Assembly (NCBI GenBank): GCA_013396755.1
Contig: VWZF01005825.1
Coordinates: forward strand, 132,582-196,581
Length of the DNA stretch: 64,000 nt
From: Sclerurus mexicanus
Lineage: Eukaryota; Chordata; Aves; Passeriformes; Furnariidae
Direction of reading: 5' to 3'
Part shown: piece after piece, positions 24,241 to 38,200 of the stretch
How the letters are laid out: each line of letters starts with the position of its first letter
Numbering within the stretch: position 1 is the stretch's first letter
Translations under genes and position numbers: made by a program
The notes under the pieces: model-generated
What the model was told of the DNA's origin: nothing
Database searches by the model: none
What the model saw: the letters and a program-made list of their open reading frames with translations, nothing else

Positions 24241-25617
24241 AATTACAAAGTATTTTGAAAATATAAAGAATAACAGTGCTTTTAAACAACTATGCCTTCA
24301 GTAATTACAGTCCTCTGTGAAATTCTTTTATTTTTTAAGGAATTTCCCATGAGATAAAATGCTAATTGTTTTATGAAGCACATTTAAGTGAATTTTTCAA
24401 TGTTTTCAGTATGGATTCAACTGTGGGCTTTTGTGATTTAGAAGTGTTCACCTTTATACACCTTTCCACATTGCTTTTAAAAACCTTTCCTATTGTTGTA
24501 TTAAAAAAAAAAAAAGTGAAAGCAAAAAATTCTGTTTATATAATCTTCATGAAGAAAATCATAACCCTCTTTAAACTGGTGTTTTTTATAGAATAAAAAA
24601 TGATTGAGCCTGTGTACCTTTGTTATTACAGCTGGATCAGTTTGAACTTGTTCTGGCTTCGGGTTCCCTTCTTCTCTCCAGTTTTTTTTTGCCTCAGACC
24701 TCACTCAGACCATGGGAAGTCTGGCACAGAGGAGGAGAAGGAGGACACTGGCAGTGTTTGGACATGCGTTGTTAGTATTTCTGAATACCCAACTGTCCCT
24801 AATTGTTCTTCATAAACTTAGGAGGAGACAACCTCTAGTACTTTTTGCTGATTGTTTTCCTTTTCTTTTTTTTCTTTTTTCAGTTTTACTAAGTTAAGAA
24901 GTAAGTTTTGTTTTGCTTTAAATACCCTTCTGCTGGTTTTCCTTCATGTGGTGAAGTTCTGGCTATTGATGACTTCCACCAGTGTTTAGAGAAAAATTTA
25001 AACTCATAAGCTGTTGTGATTTCCAGCCATTTTGCTGGAGAGTTTAACTTTTTCAAAATCCAACTTGAAAAACTTGGGTTCATGTGGGGAAAAGAGCAGC
25101 TTCTTTTACAACTTCTAAAAAATATGCCGAGAACTGCAACTGATTTAAAATGTAGGTTCATAAAGTGCAACAAGGTTTATTCTAAATAGCATCTGAGTAT
25201 AAGCAACACGTTTCAAGCACATCAGAGGTGAAGAGTCGCTCCCATCATATGTCTGACAGCTGAGATTTGCAACTAGTGATCAGGCCTTCTGGATAAGAGA
25301 GTGCAAAAGAGTCATTGCTGGTGTTTTGCCTTGTGTTCAGGAAGGCATTTTTGCACTCCATTTACAGTCTGAGGACTACTAGCTGGGGAAGTAATGTAGA
25401 TCAAACACAAAGCATGCAGTGGTCCTTGTCATTAGGCCATTGTTTTTTCATGGGTTTGGTGGCACAAGTGTTTTTTAAAATCATATCTCAATAAATTGTG
25501 ATTTGTGACTGGTATACTGGAAATTAATTACTTTAAACATCTTGATGGTGATGTGGTTAATCCCCATGAACTGATTACTATTACTTTATCATTTCTGCAG
25601 GCTTAATTTTTGGGTTT

Positions 25618-25640
25618 TTTTTGTTTGTTTGTTTCTTTCT
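25618..25640 (+). repeat. short (TTTG)n/(TTTC)n tract
   Basis: A run of tttg units followed by tttc units, immunologically and functionally unremarkable: a simple low-complexity tract in T-rich DNA. Confidence 0.6.
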
Positions 25641-25743
25641 TTTTGAGGAGGCTTTTTTTGTCCTTGGCACAGAGATTATGGCCCTTTCTGTGCATCTTTT
25701 TGGTACACTTGGTACATTTATTTCTTGCAATTAACAGAACCTG

Positions 25744-26102
25744 TTATCTCTCCTGGTTAACACCTTGAACACTGTCCCTTTTTCTGGTTATTGTTGTTTC
25801 TATTGTCCCTTCATTCTTATCTTTGGCTTCCAGATTGTTCTGAGTCATGGCTGCTGCTTTCATATTTTTCCACTTTTCTCTAAAGATGTGCTGTTTATCA
25901 ATGGCAGTGTTAATTGTAGGATCTGTACTGTTGAGTTCTGCACAAGGAAAGGACTGCAATTTGCCCAGTCCAGGAACAGAAGGTAACTGTCCAGTGGGAT
26001 GCCTTGACTCAAAATACATCTGAGAATCTGAACTGCAGTATCCCGGTATCATCCTAGGCAAGGATGAAGCAGCATCTCTGGAGACACCTTCTATGACCGA
26101 AG
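25744..26102 (-). other. exon-like ORF, lysine-rich, unrecognised (candidate)
   Basis: On the minus strand, after a GTCATTTCAG acceptor, about 118 codons are open to TAA at 25744-25746. The peptide starts SVIEGVSRDAASSLPRM and has a charged stretch, KQHIFREKWKNMKAAAMTQN. By my count about two thirds of its codons begin with a purine, a weak coding signal. A possible internal donor (TTCAAG|GTGTTA) lies just before the stop. It might be a terminal exon, an internal exon or chance. No domain is recognised. Confidence 0.27.
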
Positions 26103-29100
26103 CTGAAATGACAATGCAGTGTGTGCATACCTGGATTTTAGAAAAGTAAGGTTCTCTAAAATCTTACCGTGGGACTTCTGCTGTTTTTTATTTAAATATA
26201 TACTGCAGCCTCTTATTTTTAAATGAATCATGAATCTTGGTGTGAATTCTCAACTAATTATATGTGATCTGAGGGATGAAAGAGTTAAGGCAATTTTCTG
26301 GTATCTGATTTCTTTTTTTCCCCCACTGTTTTCTGATGAAGTATTTAAGACTTATAATGGTTTGGATGATTATGAAAAGTGATAATATTAAAGCCCTATA
26401 TTTTATATACATACATGTGTGCATGTGTTAGAATACTCAAATTTTAAGGGTGATGAGAGATGATGTTGGAAATAGTACCTGCATATTTCTTTCTCTGTTT
26501 CAGCACACCTCATAAATAAAATTAAATGGTTGTCTCTTGTGTTTAGGATTGGTGTGGTGATGGCTTTACTTCTGCTTTCTTTTGTTTACCTACTCCTTAG
26601 TATTAAAATAGATGCACCAGGAAATGAAAAAAAAAAAAAAAAGTGCAACAGAAAGGGATACTGACATCCATAGAAATAATTGTAAATATTATCTCCTTTT
26701 GTAGCTGGAAGTGATCAGATTTTCTTAGGATTTTAGTGAGAGTTTAGTAAAAATAGATGCTGGATGGACTTAAGGGATGATTTTTATTGAGTTGCAAATT
26801 TCTGTTATATTTTAAATATATTCTTCCTTTTCATTCAGTTTAAGAATCAATGACTTAGAAGTAGTTCCTTCAAGCTGTTTTGCAGGACTAAGTTATGGCA
26901 TTTCTTTTAAAAACCATGAGGGAACTTGAAGCTTGTCATCTGCAGGATGAGGTACTAGCATTTTAAATTAATTTTTTGTTTCAATGCCTGTTGGAGAAAA
27001 CTGTTTGCCTTCAAAATGCAGCAGATGATACATTTAAAAAGAAATTTCAGAAGAGTTGCCATGCTGTTTGAAGTCTAATTTGGCCAACCTTCCTATTCAG
27101 AAAAACGTTTGAGAATTCCAGGAGACAACTTACCTTTGTTTTTCTTGCTCTTTGAAAGGAGAGCTTAAGGGGATGATGCAAGATAAGTAATGAAGAATTA
27201 CATTATAAAATTAGATCATTAAAAGAGTGCAATAAAACTTGGAAAAACCTAGAAGTGTGGTCCATGAGTTGAGTTTTTACTATAGTGATTCTGTTTGGGA
27301 GGTGATTTATTGGTGGTGATGATGCATTCAACTTCAGAGATGCTGATTTGCTACTTTTACCGAACGTCTGAAGTTCAAGTATTCCAATGCCTACAATGAA
27401 TTTCAAAAAAAGAATGCTGAAGTGTGTCTTTGAGTATTAGTTCTTCTGTGGAAGGGGAAGAACATCCATTATTTTAGTAAATATAAAGAATTCTACGTCT
27501 TGGTGAGTTTTCTTGACAATCAAGCATAATTATTGCATTGCCAACAAGAGTTTATGCACATCTTCATGTGACACTGTCTTGTCTAAGTCTGAAACCCATT
27601 TTGAGGAGTACAGAAGCAATTGAAATGATGTAACTTTTCTCAACTGAGCAAGCTGTCAAAATCTGTTCTTACACAACAGATAGTTTTCTCTTGCTCATAG
27701 TCTCACTTTCAACTTATTGCATTTTGTAATGTATCAATAGAACCATTTTGTGATACAGATGATTTAAAAATAGGATGGTGTGGGAAGAAAGGTGGAGCAG
27801 ATGAATGTCCTTCTGCTGTAGGATGAAATAACCGGAAATGCTGGATTCATTAAAAACCCACTTCCCTTATTACCTCTCCCAATATTTTAAGGGTGAGCTT
27901 CATCTGCTGCAGAGTACCAAGTGTCTTGCTTTCTGATTGTCAGTATTTCTTACAAGATGGAGTCCTAGCTTCCTCATTAGTCCTTTAGGAGTAACTGTGG
28001 GTATTCAGAGGCTGAAAGTGGAGTTGAAGTAATTCCAGTCTTGTTTGTTTGGTGTTTTGTGGAGACTGGTGGGAATGCTTATAGCGATCTGAATGAAATT
28101 TTTACCACTGTTGCCACTCTCCAACTTTCCCTGTTTCTTTGCCATCGAGGGGACATCTCTGGCATTCTTAACCAATCTTTTTTCTCTAACGAGCTGGATC
28201 ATACATCATAAGCAGTGTGTCTGTAAAAACAAATTGAAAGAAAATAAAAGCTGGTCTCCTTGGTTGTGCAGTTGCAAATGAAGGTGGTGTTTCTTCTGAG
28301 GCAATTTTTGTACAGTACATCCTAAAAAAGGGGTGGCAAGCTTACGTCATTTTTCTGACTTTTTCCATGTTTTCCTTTCTGTGCCTTGCTGATACACAGA
28401 GACAAATAAAAGAGCACTGAAGAAGCTCTGGCATGATCTTTTCAATGGCAAACAGAGGGTAACGCAGAATGGGAGAAGATGCCTGAAAAAATAAGCTCTT
28501 TTCCTATGCAGTGTATAGTATACACAGTTAGCAGTACTAGGTGGGCAACTAACTTGGGGTTTTATACAGGTTTCCCCACAAGATTTCCACTGTGCACTTG
28601 GGGGAGTCAGAACTGAGGTGATCTTGAGTAGCACTAATTGCTTTTACTGACCTTGTATCCCATTGTACAGATGAGATACCTTCAAAATGAATGTGTTAAT
28701 TTTGCCATACTGCTGTCAAAAGACTTCCTAAAGATGTCACCCAATAGTATATAGAGAAAAGATTGCGGTAACTGTAACTTGCTTCTCTAGCTTCCCTTTA
28801 TTAATTTCAGCTTTTATTGAGAAAACTGATTTTAATTTGCAAACTGCAAAGCAAAGTTCTGAACCCGAAAAAAAAAACAACAGATGTCTTAAATCCCAGT
28901 GATCTATCCTCTGTTACAAATTGTAATAAATTCTACTGTATTTAAAAAACAAAACAAGGAAACTGTAGTGTACATAGCCTACCCATCCGTTGCAGTTGCC
29001 TGAAAGGACTCTTCTGATTTACAGATGTTTCAAGACATGCAGAAATGGGGCATGAATTGGTATGTTGTCAGGAAACAGCAAATAGCACTGTCTCTTGTTT

Positions 29101-32100
29101 CAGTTTTAAGCCTGTAAGAATGTGTAAACAAGAACATGATTCTTGGTGCTAGGTTTATTAACCTCCCACTTAATGACTTGCCTTATCCTTTCCATTTCAA
29201 TATTAGGTTTGATTTCCTTCAGTTATTGAGCCAGGATTTTCTCCTCTCTTCTACCTTAATTTCTGTCTCTCAAATGGAATTTCCTTGAGTATTCACAGGC
29301 TATGCAGCAATTTCCTGCTAATGCTCGATATGAAAATGAGTTGTTTTCTTGACTATCCAATATAAAAGCAGATGATCCTTATACTCTGTAAAAAAGGAAG
29401 GTATCCTGTATACCTGAAACTGATGTATCAAGAAGTGTTTATTGCTATCTTTCATTGTTAGTATTTTTCTGAGCTGCTGTTCAGTGGATAGGAGGAGAAG
29501 GAATTACTGAGTCACAGGAGGATAGGTTCTGCTTTGTTTTGTGCCAAGAAGCTCCATTCTAACAGCTCTAAGTTACATCACCAGCCTGCCATAACAAGAT
29601 GTTCATAATTAAGTAAAAATAGAGTGTTCATCTTTATTTTCCCTGCTCTTTGGTCTCTGCCTCCAGAACTGCCCAGCTCTGCATCCCAAACCATATTGAC
29701 TGCCTGATCGTTTATTTGCTCTACCTACTTTGAGACTTTAGTCATGAAGTATAATGTCTGTAGGTCTTCAGTGGGCAAGCATGTTCCAACAAGGAAATAG
29801 AGGAACCTTTCCTATTTTTTTTCTCCAGTAATTACTGGTAGTAGCACACAAAACAATGTGAAAGATCTCTTTCTGGAAGCTGGCAGAGAAAATTTTATTC
29901 CAAATGTTGCTGCATCTGAACTGTGACCTTAAGAGGATTTTTTGGTAATGAAGAGGGACTGTAACAAAAGTTAAAATTGTATAAAGAAGAAAGTTTTAGT
30001 GTATATGGAGCCTAATTTTAAGGAACTGGGGATTTTTATTTGATCTCTCAAAGACCACGTTCTCCAGATGCAACACGACTGTAACTCAAATCTTTATGTC
30101 ACTAGAGGAACCATCTGAAGGTAACTCTGAGTAGAAATGTGTGGACACAAACAAAAGCAAAAGACATCTTTTGATTTTTTTCATCTTTTGACTTAATTTT
30201 GGTAGGTGGTGGAGGGTTAGGGTTAGCAGATAAACTGGTTTTAGTTTCTTTTCCACCACTTAGAAAAGAGAGAGGGGAAGAAATGAACATAAGAATGTTC
30301 ACAAGAAATTAACAGAAATTAATGAGGGGGAAAAAGAAAAGCCAACGCAAATACTGATGAGTTTTTTTTAATTGATTTTGGGGAAAAAAGAGCTCTTCTA
30401 TTAAAAGCATAGTTTAGTCCTGAGACTAGTTCAAACAGTTACATCATTTTAAATTGATTAAGACAGAGCAGAATAAAGAAGCTTCTAACAGAGTGTCTGG
30501 TGAAAACATTGCTTAGCGCACTGCTAGGGTGCTAAGGTTACCAGTAAGTCAAGGTTGCAGATTTACAAGTAAATGTTCTCTTTGGGTTAAGTCCTTCTTC
30601 CCCTTGATAAAAGGAAGGAGAAGTTTAAATTAAAATTCTGTTTAATAAGAGTGTTCAACATCGCTCAGAAGTTTCTGAGGGAGAGAACCAGAGGAGTGTG
30701 CTGGATCTGCAAAGTGATGTGTACTTCTGGGCCAGCACTGAGTGAGTGGTGTCATGATGGCAGAATGAAGAGTACAGGTCCTAACCCTGAGGAGGCAGAG
30801 GTGCTGTGCACAAAATGGGACAGAATGAGAGATGAGAGAAGGGAATGGATGAGAGAATAAGAATGCTTCCTTAGGAGAAGTTTGTAAGAAAACTATGAAA
30901 TGTAGTGCTGCAGTTTGTTCTCTAAATTACAAAAAACGCCACAGCCTCCAAATACCTGACAGTCCCCCCAAAAGTAAATGGTGTATAATATATGCCTCAT
31001 CCTTGTTAAAGCAGTGACTTCACTATGGAGTCTTCTTATTAAGAAAATCAAAGTAAGCAAAACAATGGAAAAAATAAAAGAAACCTGAAGTGTTCTTAAA
31101 ATGTAGCTGTATGGGTTTTGGAGCTACAACTAATATTTATATGCACATTTAGTAAACACAGAGTGTAAGTAAAGCAGAAATTTGAAGTGGTCTTGGAGTT
31201 TAAATGTTTCCTGTTGCTTACACAGTTTTGTTCAGGTTTCATGCCATCTGGGATAATGGTTGTAAAATACTACAGTTTTTAATCAAAATTTTATGTATTT
31301 TTTAACCCTGTTACTTTAATGTTATACTAGTTAAATCTCATATTAACATTGCTTTTATATGGGATAATTTAGTATACCCTTCTGTGTGGTCTAATTTTAA
31401 TTTGCAATCTCTGCATATCAATACTGCCTCCAGCACAAGGTAATGCGAGAGCCAAATTAATTTGTTTTGAAAAAATTCAGACCTTGGAGCAGAAAGTGAG
31501 AGAATAAGTTGTCTGGTGGATAAAAGCACTAACAAATGCAGCATGGGCACCAGGCATATATGTTTAGTCTGTAGTAGAGTTTGAACCTTTTCTTAGACTC
31601 TCCCGTCTCTATTCCTAGATTTATCTGCACTGCATTTTCTCTTTGCTTGGTTGCGTTGTTTTAAGTTCTCTTACCTTTGAATGAAGATGAGAACTTTGAA
31701 ATATGACAGCTTTTCCAGCAGTATTGTTTGTATTTCTGAAGGGAGTCTTAATTCCCTAAGAATACCAGTCTTAACATCAGGATTTCCATATCAAGTTGTG
31801 TGTGTCTTTGTTCTTTCTTCTTGCTGTTTGTGCTATTTGTTTCCTGCAGTTGTTTTAGGAAGTTTTAGGGGCTTGCTGATGCAGATGTTCTAGATCAAAT
31901 GCCTTTTTCTTCTTATATAATTACACGTGATCAGAAACAGGGGAATTGTAAAAGTCCTTGCAGACAGGACACACATCCTACCATCCTGTCCCAGTAAACA
32001 AAATCTTCTGTTTCACCATTCAAATTCTTGAATATTCCTAAAGGCATTTCTAATAGACATTTCCTGTTTATTGGTCAGCTTATTGAAGTTAGTTCTCTAC

Positions 32101-34989
32101 GTATTACTGTTTCATGAAGTTGTAAGTTAATACCTAAATTGTATTTCTTGGTAAATTGGCAAAGATAACGAAAACAAACACCCAGTACTGAAGTTAATGT
32201 TGCTTTTTAATAAATGCTTCTCAGGACGATGTGCCTGTGCCTCTGCATACTTCTCTGCTTGACTACCAAAACTCCAGATCATGCCCAGCACCAGCCACCA
32301 AACCTCTTTTCTTTTATGTTATGTTTTCATGTGAAATTGGGATCTCGAGCAGACCTGAGATACAGGAGCAAAATCAGATCCAGGTATTCTTTCTGTGCTG
32401 CCCGAGGTGAACATGTAGGACACCAGTGTGGTGAATGCAGAATCATGTACTTCATGCTCTATTTAGTGTGAATGTAATATGCTACCAGAAAATAAGTACA
32501 GATTCTGTGGATTGGAGATACTGGAAGAGGGCAAGGGGTCTGTGGGCATAGTGCAGAGCAATTTTAGGATCTGTTTCCTGCTTTGCCATTTAAGCCTAGT
32601 GCACAGCAAAGGATAGAAGACATTTGCTTTGAATAACAGTTTATGATGAACTAGGCATTGAAATGAAATTCTTGACAGGGATTCTGCTCATATATTAAAC
32701 TCCTCTTCTTCCTTAATTTTGTTAGTACTGAACACAAGAAAAAAAGTCTGTTGAGGAGCTTGAAAATTATTATGTGTGTCCTCCCTGGGATGATGCCCAG
32801 GACTAAAGTGTTTATCTCTGTATATTTGCTTAGCCTGAGGCATTTGTGATTGCTTCAGCACTGTGAGCAGCCGGGAAGATGGGAGTGTGCTTGCATGTTG
32901 GGTGGCAAAGGGAGGGATGAGCTGGTAAAAGAGTGCCAAAGCACTGAATGCTTTCACTGCTGATGGGGAAAACATTTGGCCCTGGGTAAGACCATTTCAG
33001 ACAAATCTTGGAATATGTCCATATCACAACCACCATAGTCTGGCTATCTCTACAGTCACCTAAAAAATCTCCAGCAAACAAACCAACCCCACAGCATTCA
33101 ACTTCTTGCTGAAGAGAGAGTAGAAGAGCTAAGAATCTTGCTGGGGAAAGGGGGGAGCATCTATCAGTTTGCAATTTATGGTACCAGATGGACTAAGCTC
33201 TGTGTTCTGGCTCTGGTGATGGATATGTTAAGTTTTGTCTTTCTCTCACTCACACTGAGATGGAAGAAGGGAAAGCATCCATCATTGAAAGAGAACAATC
33301 AAAGCCAGGAAAAAAAAAAAGACACAATATGAAAGCACCATAGACTAAGAAACTGTTAATTCTCTCTCTTAGTCTTGTATGATAAGTGATTGCAAAACAT
33401 TTGGGCTGGGAACCTAAATTTTATAACACTTGATGAGTTGCATCAACCGATGTCACATTCCCCCCTCCCCCCCAGTATTATTTAAAAACTTCCCCCTGCA
33501 TTTGGAAAATGAGACTTAAAATCTATTTTTTCCCTGATACATAACAAATAAAATTAATAGACTTACCTAGGATTTAATATGGTCTCTTGCCTTTAAAATG
33601 CAGCGGATATGATTTCTTTAAATCGTTTTGGAACACTTAGACTAACAAAGTGGATAAGCCAGCCTGTGCAATAAACCAACATGCATGAAAACTGGCACAG
33701 TTTTTAAACACTGTACTTTGTAATGGCATTTTGTTGGGGTATTATGACTTCAGCTGCACAATTATGGGAGCCTGCTGCGTATTAGCAGACACTTTTCTCA
33801 TAACCTCAGGCTATATGCACAGAGTTGAATTTTCCTCTTGGACTATCATCTTGGATTCTCCCAGACAACATATCACTGCTTTATTTTTCTCTGTAGCAGT
33901 GCATGCTTTAGGCAATAGTGAGTGTAATACTTTCTGCATTGTTAGGCAATGAGCATTATCAGCAGCTGCAATATTCAGGATTAGTCTTTTTGTTATTATT
34001 TGGCATCTGCAGTACTTACATGAATCTGTTCAGTCCTGTTTCTCCAGAAGGCAGCTGGGCTTTCTGACTGAGAGAACATAACCATAAAGGTTTCCTGAAA
34101 TTGTCACTATACTCAGGAGTTCATTCTTAATTGGAACTGCAGTTTTCACAATGCATTTCACTGAGATGTATAAAACCTTGCATTTTATTTAAAGAAAATG
34201 GTTTATATGAAAAGGCATCTGCACATTTTATAATGGTGAAGTGGGGATAGATCAAGGTTCTCAAAGCTGTGCCACAAATCAGTTCCTGAGTGAGAATTAT
34301 AATCCAGGCCTCATAACCCCAAACCTCATCCTTGGTCTGCTAGCAAGCAGATGTCTCTGAATTAATTACGCTAAGGAAAATGTATCAGCTGGTATCCCAC
34401 AGCACAGCAAACGTATTTCAGAATATTAAATAAAAGCCAGGACTTTCCTGGGAGTTGTCAACTTTTTTTTTTCTCTAGGAGGAGTCTGTCATCTAAAGTT
34501 AATTTGAATTTTTTAAAACTAAAATGAAAATGTTCACTGGCTTTTGCAAAAGGTCAGAGAAAAAATATTTTAATGGTTACATACTTAAAGATACGTTTGC
34601 TTAGTATTTATCTTCTGTGATACCCATAGTTGTGGTTTTACCTTTCTTAGTTTACTTGCCTTCTTTGGAAAATAAAGGAGCCATATGCTGGTTAATGAAA
34701 GAAGGGGAGCGACTGTTTGGTTTTGTGCAGACTACGTGCATAGATTGCAGGGTATTGTTTTGTTTGACTTTCCTAAATTGTCATGGATATTGGAAAACTT
34801 ATGTGGTGATCAATGAAATTTAAGATTTAAATGCTAACATCGACTATCAGTGTGTCACTTAAATTAGAGAATCAGATGGGACATGAAATTAATTGGCAGA
34901 ATTCCAGAAGGGGAATAACGCTTTATTCCATGGGCAGTTGTGCTCTTATTAGGGTGGGTGGAGTGATGTTGAGACTGTATTTCTTGCAG
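26103..34989. other. long unique AT-rich stretch, no gene recognised
   Basis: Intron-like or intergenic DNA. It holds an A16 run at 26627-26642 and two copies of the telomere-like hexamer at about 30217-30229, too few to matter. It also holds a C-rich tract (tcccccctccccccc type) at about 33459-33474. I see no recognisable interspersed repeat, RNA gene or supported exon. Confidence 0.4.
26627..26642 (+). repeat. (A)16 mononucleotide run
   Basis: Uninterrupted run of 16 A. No upstream element is recognised that would make it the tail of a retroposed copy. Confidence 0.7.
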
Positions 34990-35247
34990 GTGAAAATTGT
35001 AGAAGAGGTAGAAGCAGTGTTGCATTTTGGGAAGAAAGGACATTTCCCAGAAAGGCTGTTGCATTATATACTTCTGCAATATTACAACACGCATGCACTT
35101 ATGCCCACACAAACCCAAACCAAAACAGACAACAAACCCCAAACCAAACACAGTGCATCTCCTGAGTTTCATCTTAAGGACGCACAAAATGTTAGAAACA
35201 TGTATTTTTATCCAAGTCTTGTAGACAAGTCTCCAAGACACAAATAA
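34990..35247 (+). other. terminal-exon-like ORF with overlapping AATAAA (candidate)
   Basis: A tgtatttcttgcag acceptor is followed by 85 open codons starting VKIVEEVEAVLHFGKKGHFP, then ERLLHYILLQYYNTHALM. The frame is part of the longest + strand ORF of the window (34831-35247, 138 codons). The TAA stop overlaps a canonical AATAAA at 35242-35247, as in transcripts with very short 3' UTRs. The middle of the frame crosses a T-free C/A tract (35105-35153), giving a low-complexity PTQTQTKTDNKPQ region, which argues for chance. No homology is recognised. Confidence 0.25.
35103..35153 (+). repeat. C/A-only low-complexity tract
   Basis: About 50 bases contain no T and only three G (aaacccaaaccaaaac-type units). 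It is a decayed simple repeat with strong strand asymmetry. Confidence 0.65.
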
Positions 35248-38200
35248 ATCTTGTATACGTTAGGCATTGTGTTTAATAATTCTTTTCTTTGACTTTCGTT
35301 GTGAAGTTGATTCCTCTGATCATGACACTTTCAGCCTTCTGTGTCCTCCATACTAGCACCACCTGGCTGAAAGGTGGTAAAAGGTGTTGTTTATGTCAGT
35401 ATCCTGGAACTGGAAGAGTCTGCCTGGATTATCAGACCAGTGAAATTCAGACTCAGAAAACCATGTAAAAGTTTGGAGACACATAGGCAGCAAATATCAG
35501 TGGCAACAGGGCACTCTTAAGCATCCTATAGACTTCGGTCAAAGACCAGAAAAGCACAAGGATAAATGGTGTCACACTCGAAAATAAATATTTTCAGAAG
35601 TTTTGCTGTCAAACTCAAGGAGATCAGAGTTGTATCAGAACTGATCTATTTTAAATAAAATTACTCGGTTGTGTAATTTGCAGAAAGTTGAGTAAAGGCT
35701 ATGTTTTTGTAGCTCTTTGAAATCTTCATGAAAAACACAACTTCAGTGGGAGCAAGACCACAGTAATTTCTCCTTTATTATTATTATTCATCTCTACCAT
35801 TTTAAACTGGGTAATACTGTTTGTTCTGTCAGCAGTCTTAATAATGTATTATACTTTAAAAATTACTATTTTGGGAATCATGGTGGGGTTTTTTTTTGCA
35901 AGAATGAAGTGCTGCTCTTGGTCTATAAATCTGTGGTGGTTAGTTAAAAGTTTAAATGTAAATTAGCATGTCTTTTCACTTTGACCTAGATGGAGTTAAA
36001 CCAAGTAGTGGGGCAAGTTCAGTGGCTTTAAATGAGCTATTTTTAGTCAAATCCCTACAAAGCCAAATGAATGTTATGTCATTCTGTTTTATAATTTACC
36101 AGAGCTCCGGCTGACTGGTAACTCACGTATTCTGATCTATGCTTTCCTGTTAGCAGTATGTTTCCTGTCCTGGCACTTCAGTCTCTACATTTTTTCTTAT
36201 TTTGGCCTAGTGAAAAACAAAGTGATACTGTAAATAGACTTAAAACTGTGTAATTCATGAAACTAATTTTCAGGACAATCCCTTTCAGTAAAAATTGGAA
36301 AAAACTGTCCCATGACCAGCAGTATAGGTAGCAGTATGCAGAATATGACCAGGGCTCATATTCCTGAGCATTGGCCCATGTTACAGCAAGTGCCATGAGT
36401 CTGCTTTATGAGATTCTTCTTTTCTCCAAAGATGATCTTCATGGGGGTTGTGAGTCTCTCGTGTTCTGATCGTGTTGGATTTACCATGCCTACATAAACC
36501 TGACAAACTCAGGATGAATCAGATCTCTTGCTTATGTGATTTGCATGTGGCAGTGTGAGTATGTGGATATTCACAGTTGCTCACGACTTGGAACTTGTGC
36601 TCAGCAAGGCAAAAACAAGGCTGAAACTTAAGAGAGTCCTGGTACTGCTTCTGCTTTGTCCAGATGTGATTTTTGAGTTGAACCAGAAGACACGTGTCAA
36701 GGTCTGGAAGTTTCCCAGTCCTGCATGTGAGGCAGAAGCGGGTGCAGCACTCCGTATGGTGATCTGTTCTGCAGCATTAGTCTGCAGGCATGGATCTCTT
36801 TGGGTTGTGTTTATGGGGGTGGTTCTGTGGTCTCAAGCACTAGTGACAGGCATGTGTTATTCAAGGATGTGATTGATTTTTCATTTGTTGTGCTTTTTTT
36901 GCCTGAAAATTCCTACATTTATATTATTTTGGTTTTGCCATGTCCAGCATTTTGATTTGGAAAGCATATAAACAAAATACTGCCTTATAAGAAGGATATT
37001 CCCATTTCTTTCATGTTCCTTATGCCTAGATGCTACTTAATAATTGCCATCTTTCTCTGTGTGTTCTTTAGTCAAGCAAATAAGCTGGATTTGAGTTCAT
37101 TTTTGTTATGTAAGGATCTTTTCAACATGAAAAGAGAAAGATGACTAGTAATAGTAGTAGTAGTAATATAAAGAGAAATACTAGTATTTGTAGAAGAAGC
37201 ACAAAGCTGTATATAGTAGTTGTTGTAATCATTCATCCCTGAAAGTAGGATATATTTTCATAATGCAGTCTCATGTTTTGGAGAAAGGTGAGAGGAAGGA
37301 GAATATTTGAATCTTTTTATTTTTATTCTTATTTTCCTCCATCCTTCTCAGTTTTGGTATACTTCCGGTTTTGACAAGATTTTCTCTCTTACCGGATATA
37401 AGCAAAAACAAATAATGCATTCAATAGTATTTTAAGCAGTGCATAAAATTTACTTATATTTGCTTAGTTCTTCTATGCATAGACAGTGAGAACAGTGAAG
37501 TGGAAAAAAGCCCCATTTACTTGGTGTTCCTGACAGTTCTACTTCAGCCCCACCAACATCAGCAGAAGTCACTTGAAGCAGCTTGCCTAACTCATGTTAT
37601 CATTTTTGTGGAGCAAAACCAAGGCTAGCTGGTGGAGTGATATGGAGCAAGCTTGTTCTTATCCTACTCAGTGTTCTTTTCTGTCTTGCGAGGTGGGCAA
37701 TGGTTGTCATTAGGTGTTGTATGAAAATCCTGAGTGCGTGGGCAAGCTCCCAGCTGACTAAGGTGAGATTGCTGCTGTGGCACACTGCCTGAACAGTGCC
37801 ATGCAGCTGCGACAGAAGTGGGAAGTCTCAGCGTGCAGATGAGCCACGGTGTCTAGACATGCTGCTATTATTTCTTTGCTCAGTTCAGTGTGTGGCCAAA
37901 TGTCTTTTCCAGTATACTAGACAGATGTGAATACAGTGCCCACAGCCATAGAACAGCGAAGGCTCTGCATGTGTGCTCTCCTCCACACCGCTGCCAAATT
38001 TCATCATACTGCTTGGTTGTACCAGTGACTTTAGTACTGTACTCTATCAGCAGCAGAAAACAGCACTCCTATGCGTTCACCATTAAATCTAGTGAAGAGT
38101 TCTGGAAACCTTCCATTAGTATATGAGTAGTATTCACCTATGTATTTTTTTAGCCATTTGCATTTTACCCATCTGCCCCCCATTCTTTTAAATTAATCTG

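Noticed and set aside
26627..26642. A16 run as the tail of a processed pseudogene or SINE
   Set aside because: No recognisable retroposed body lies upstream and no flanking direct repeats were found.
30217..30229. Telomere-like gggttagggttag
   Set aside because: Only two hexamer units. Expected by chance, and not an interstitial telomeric array.
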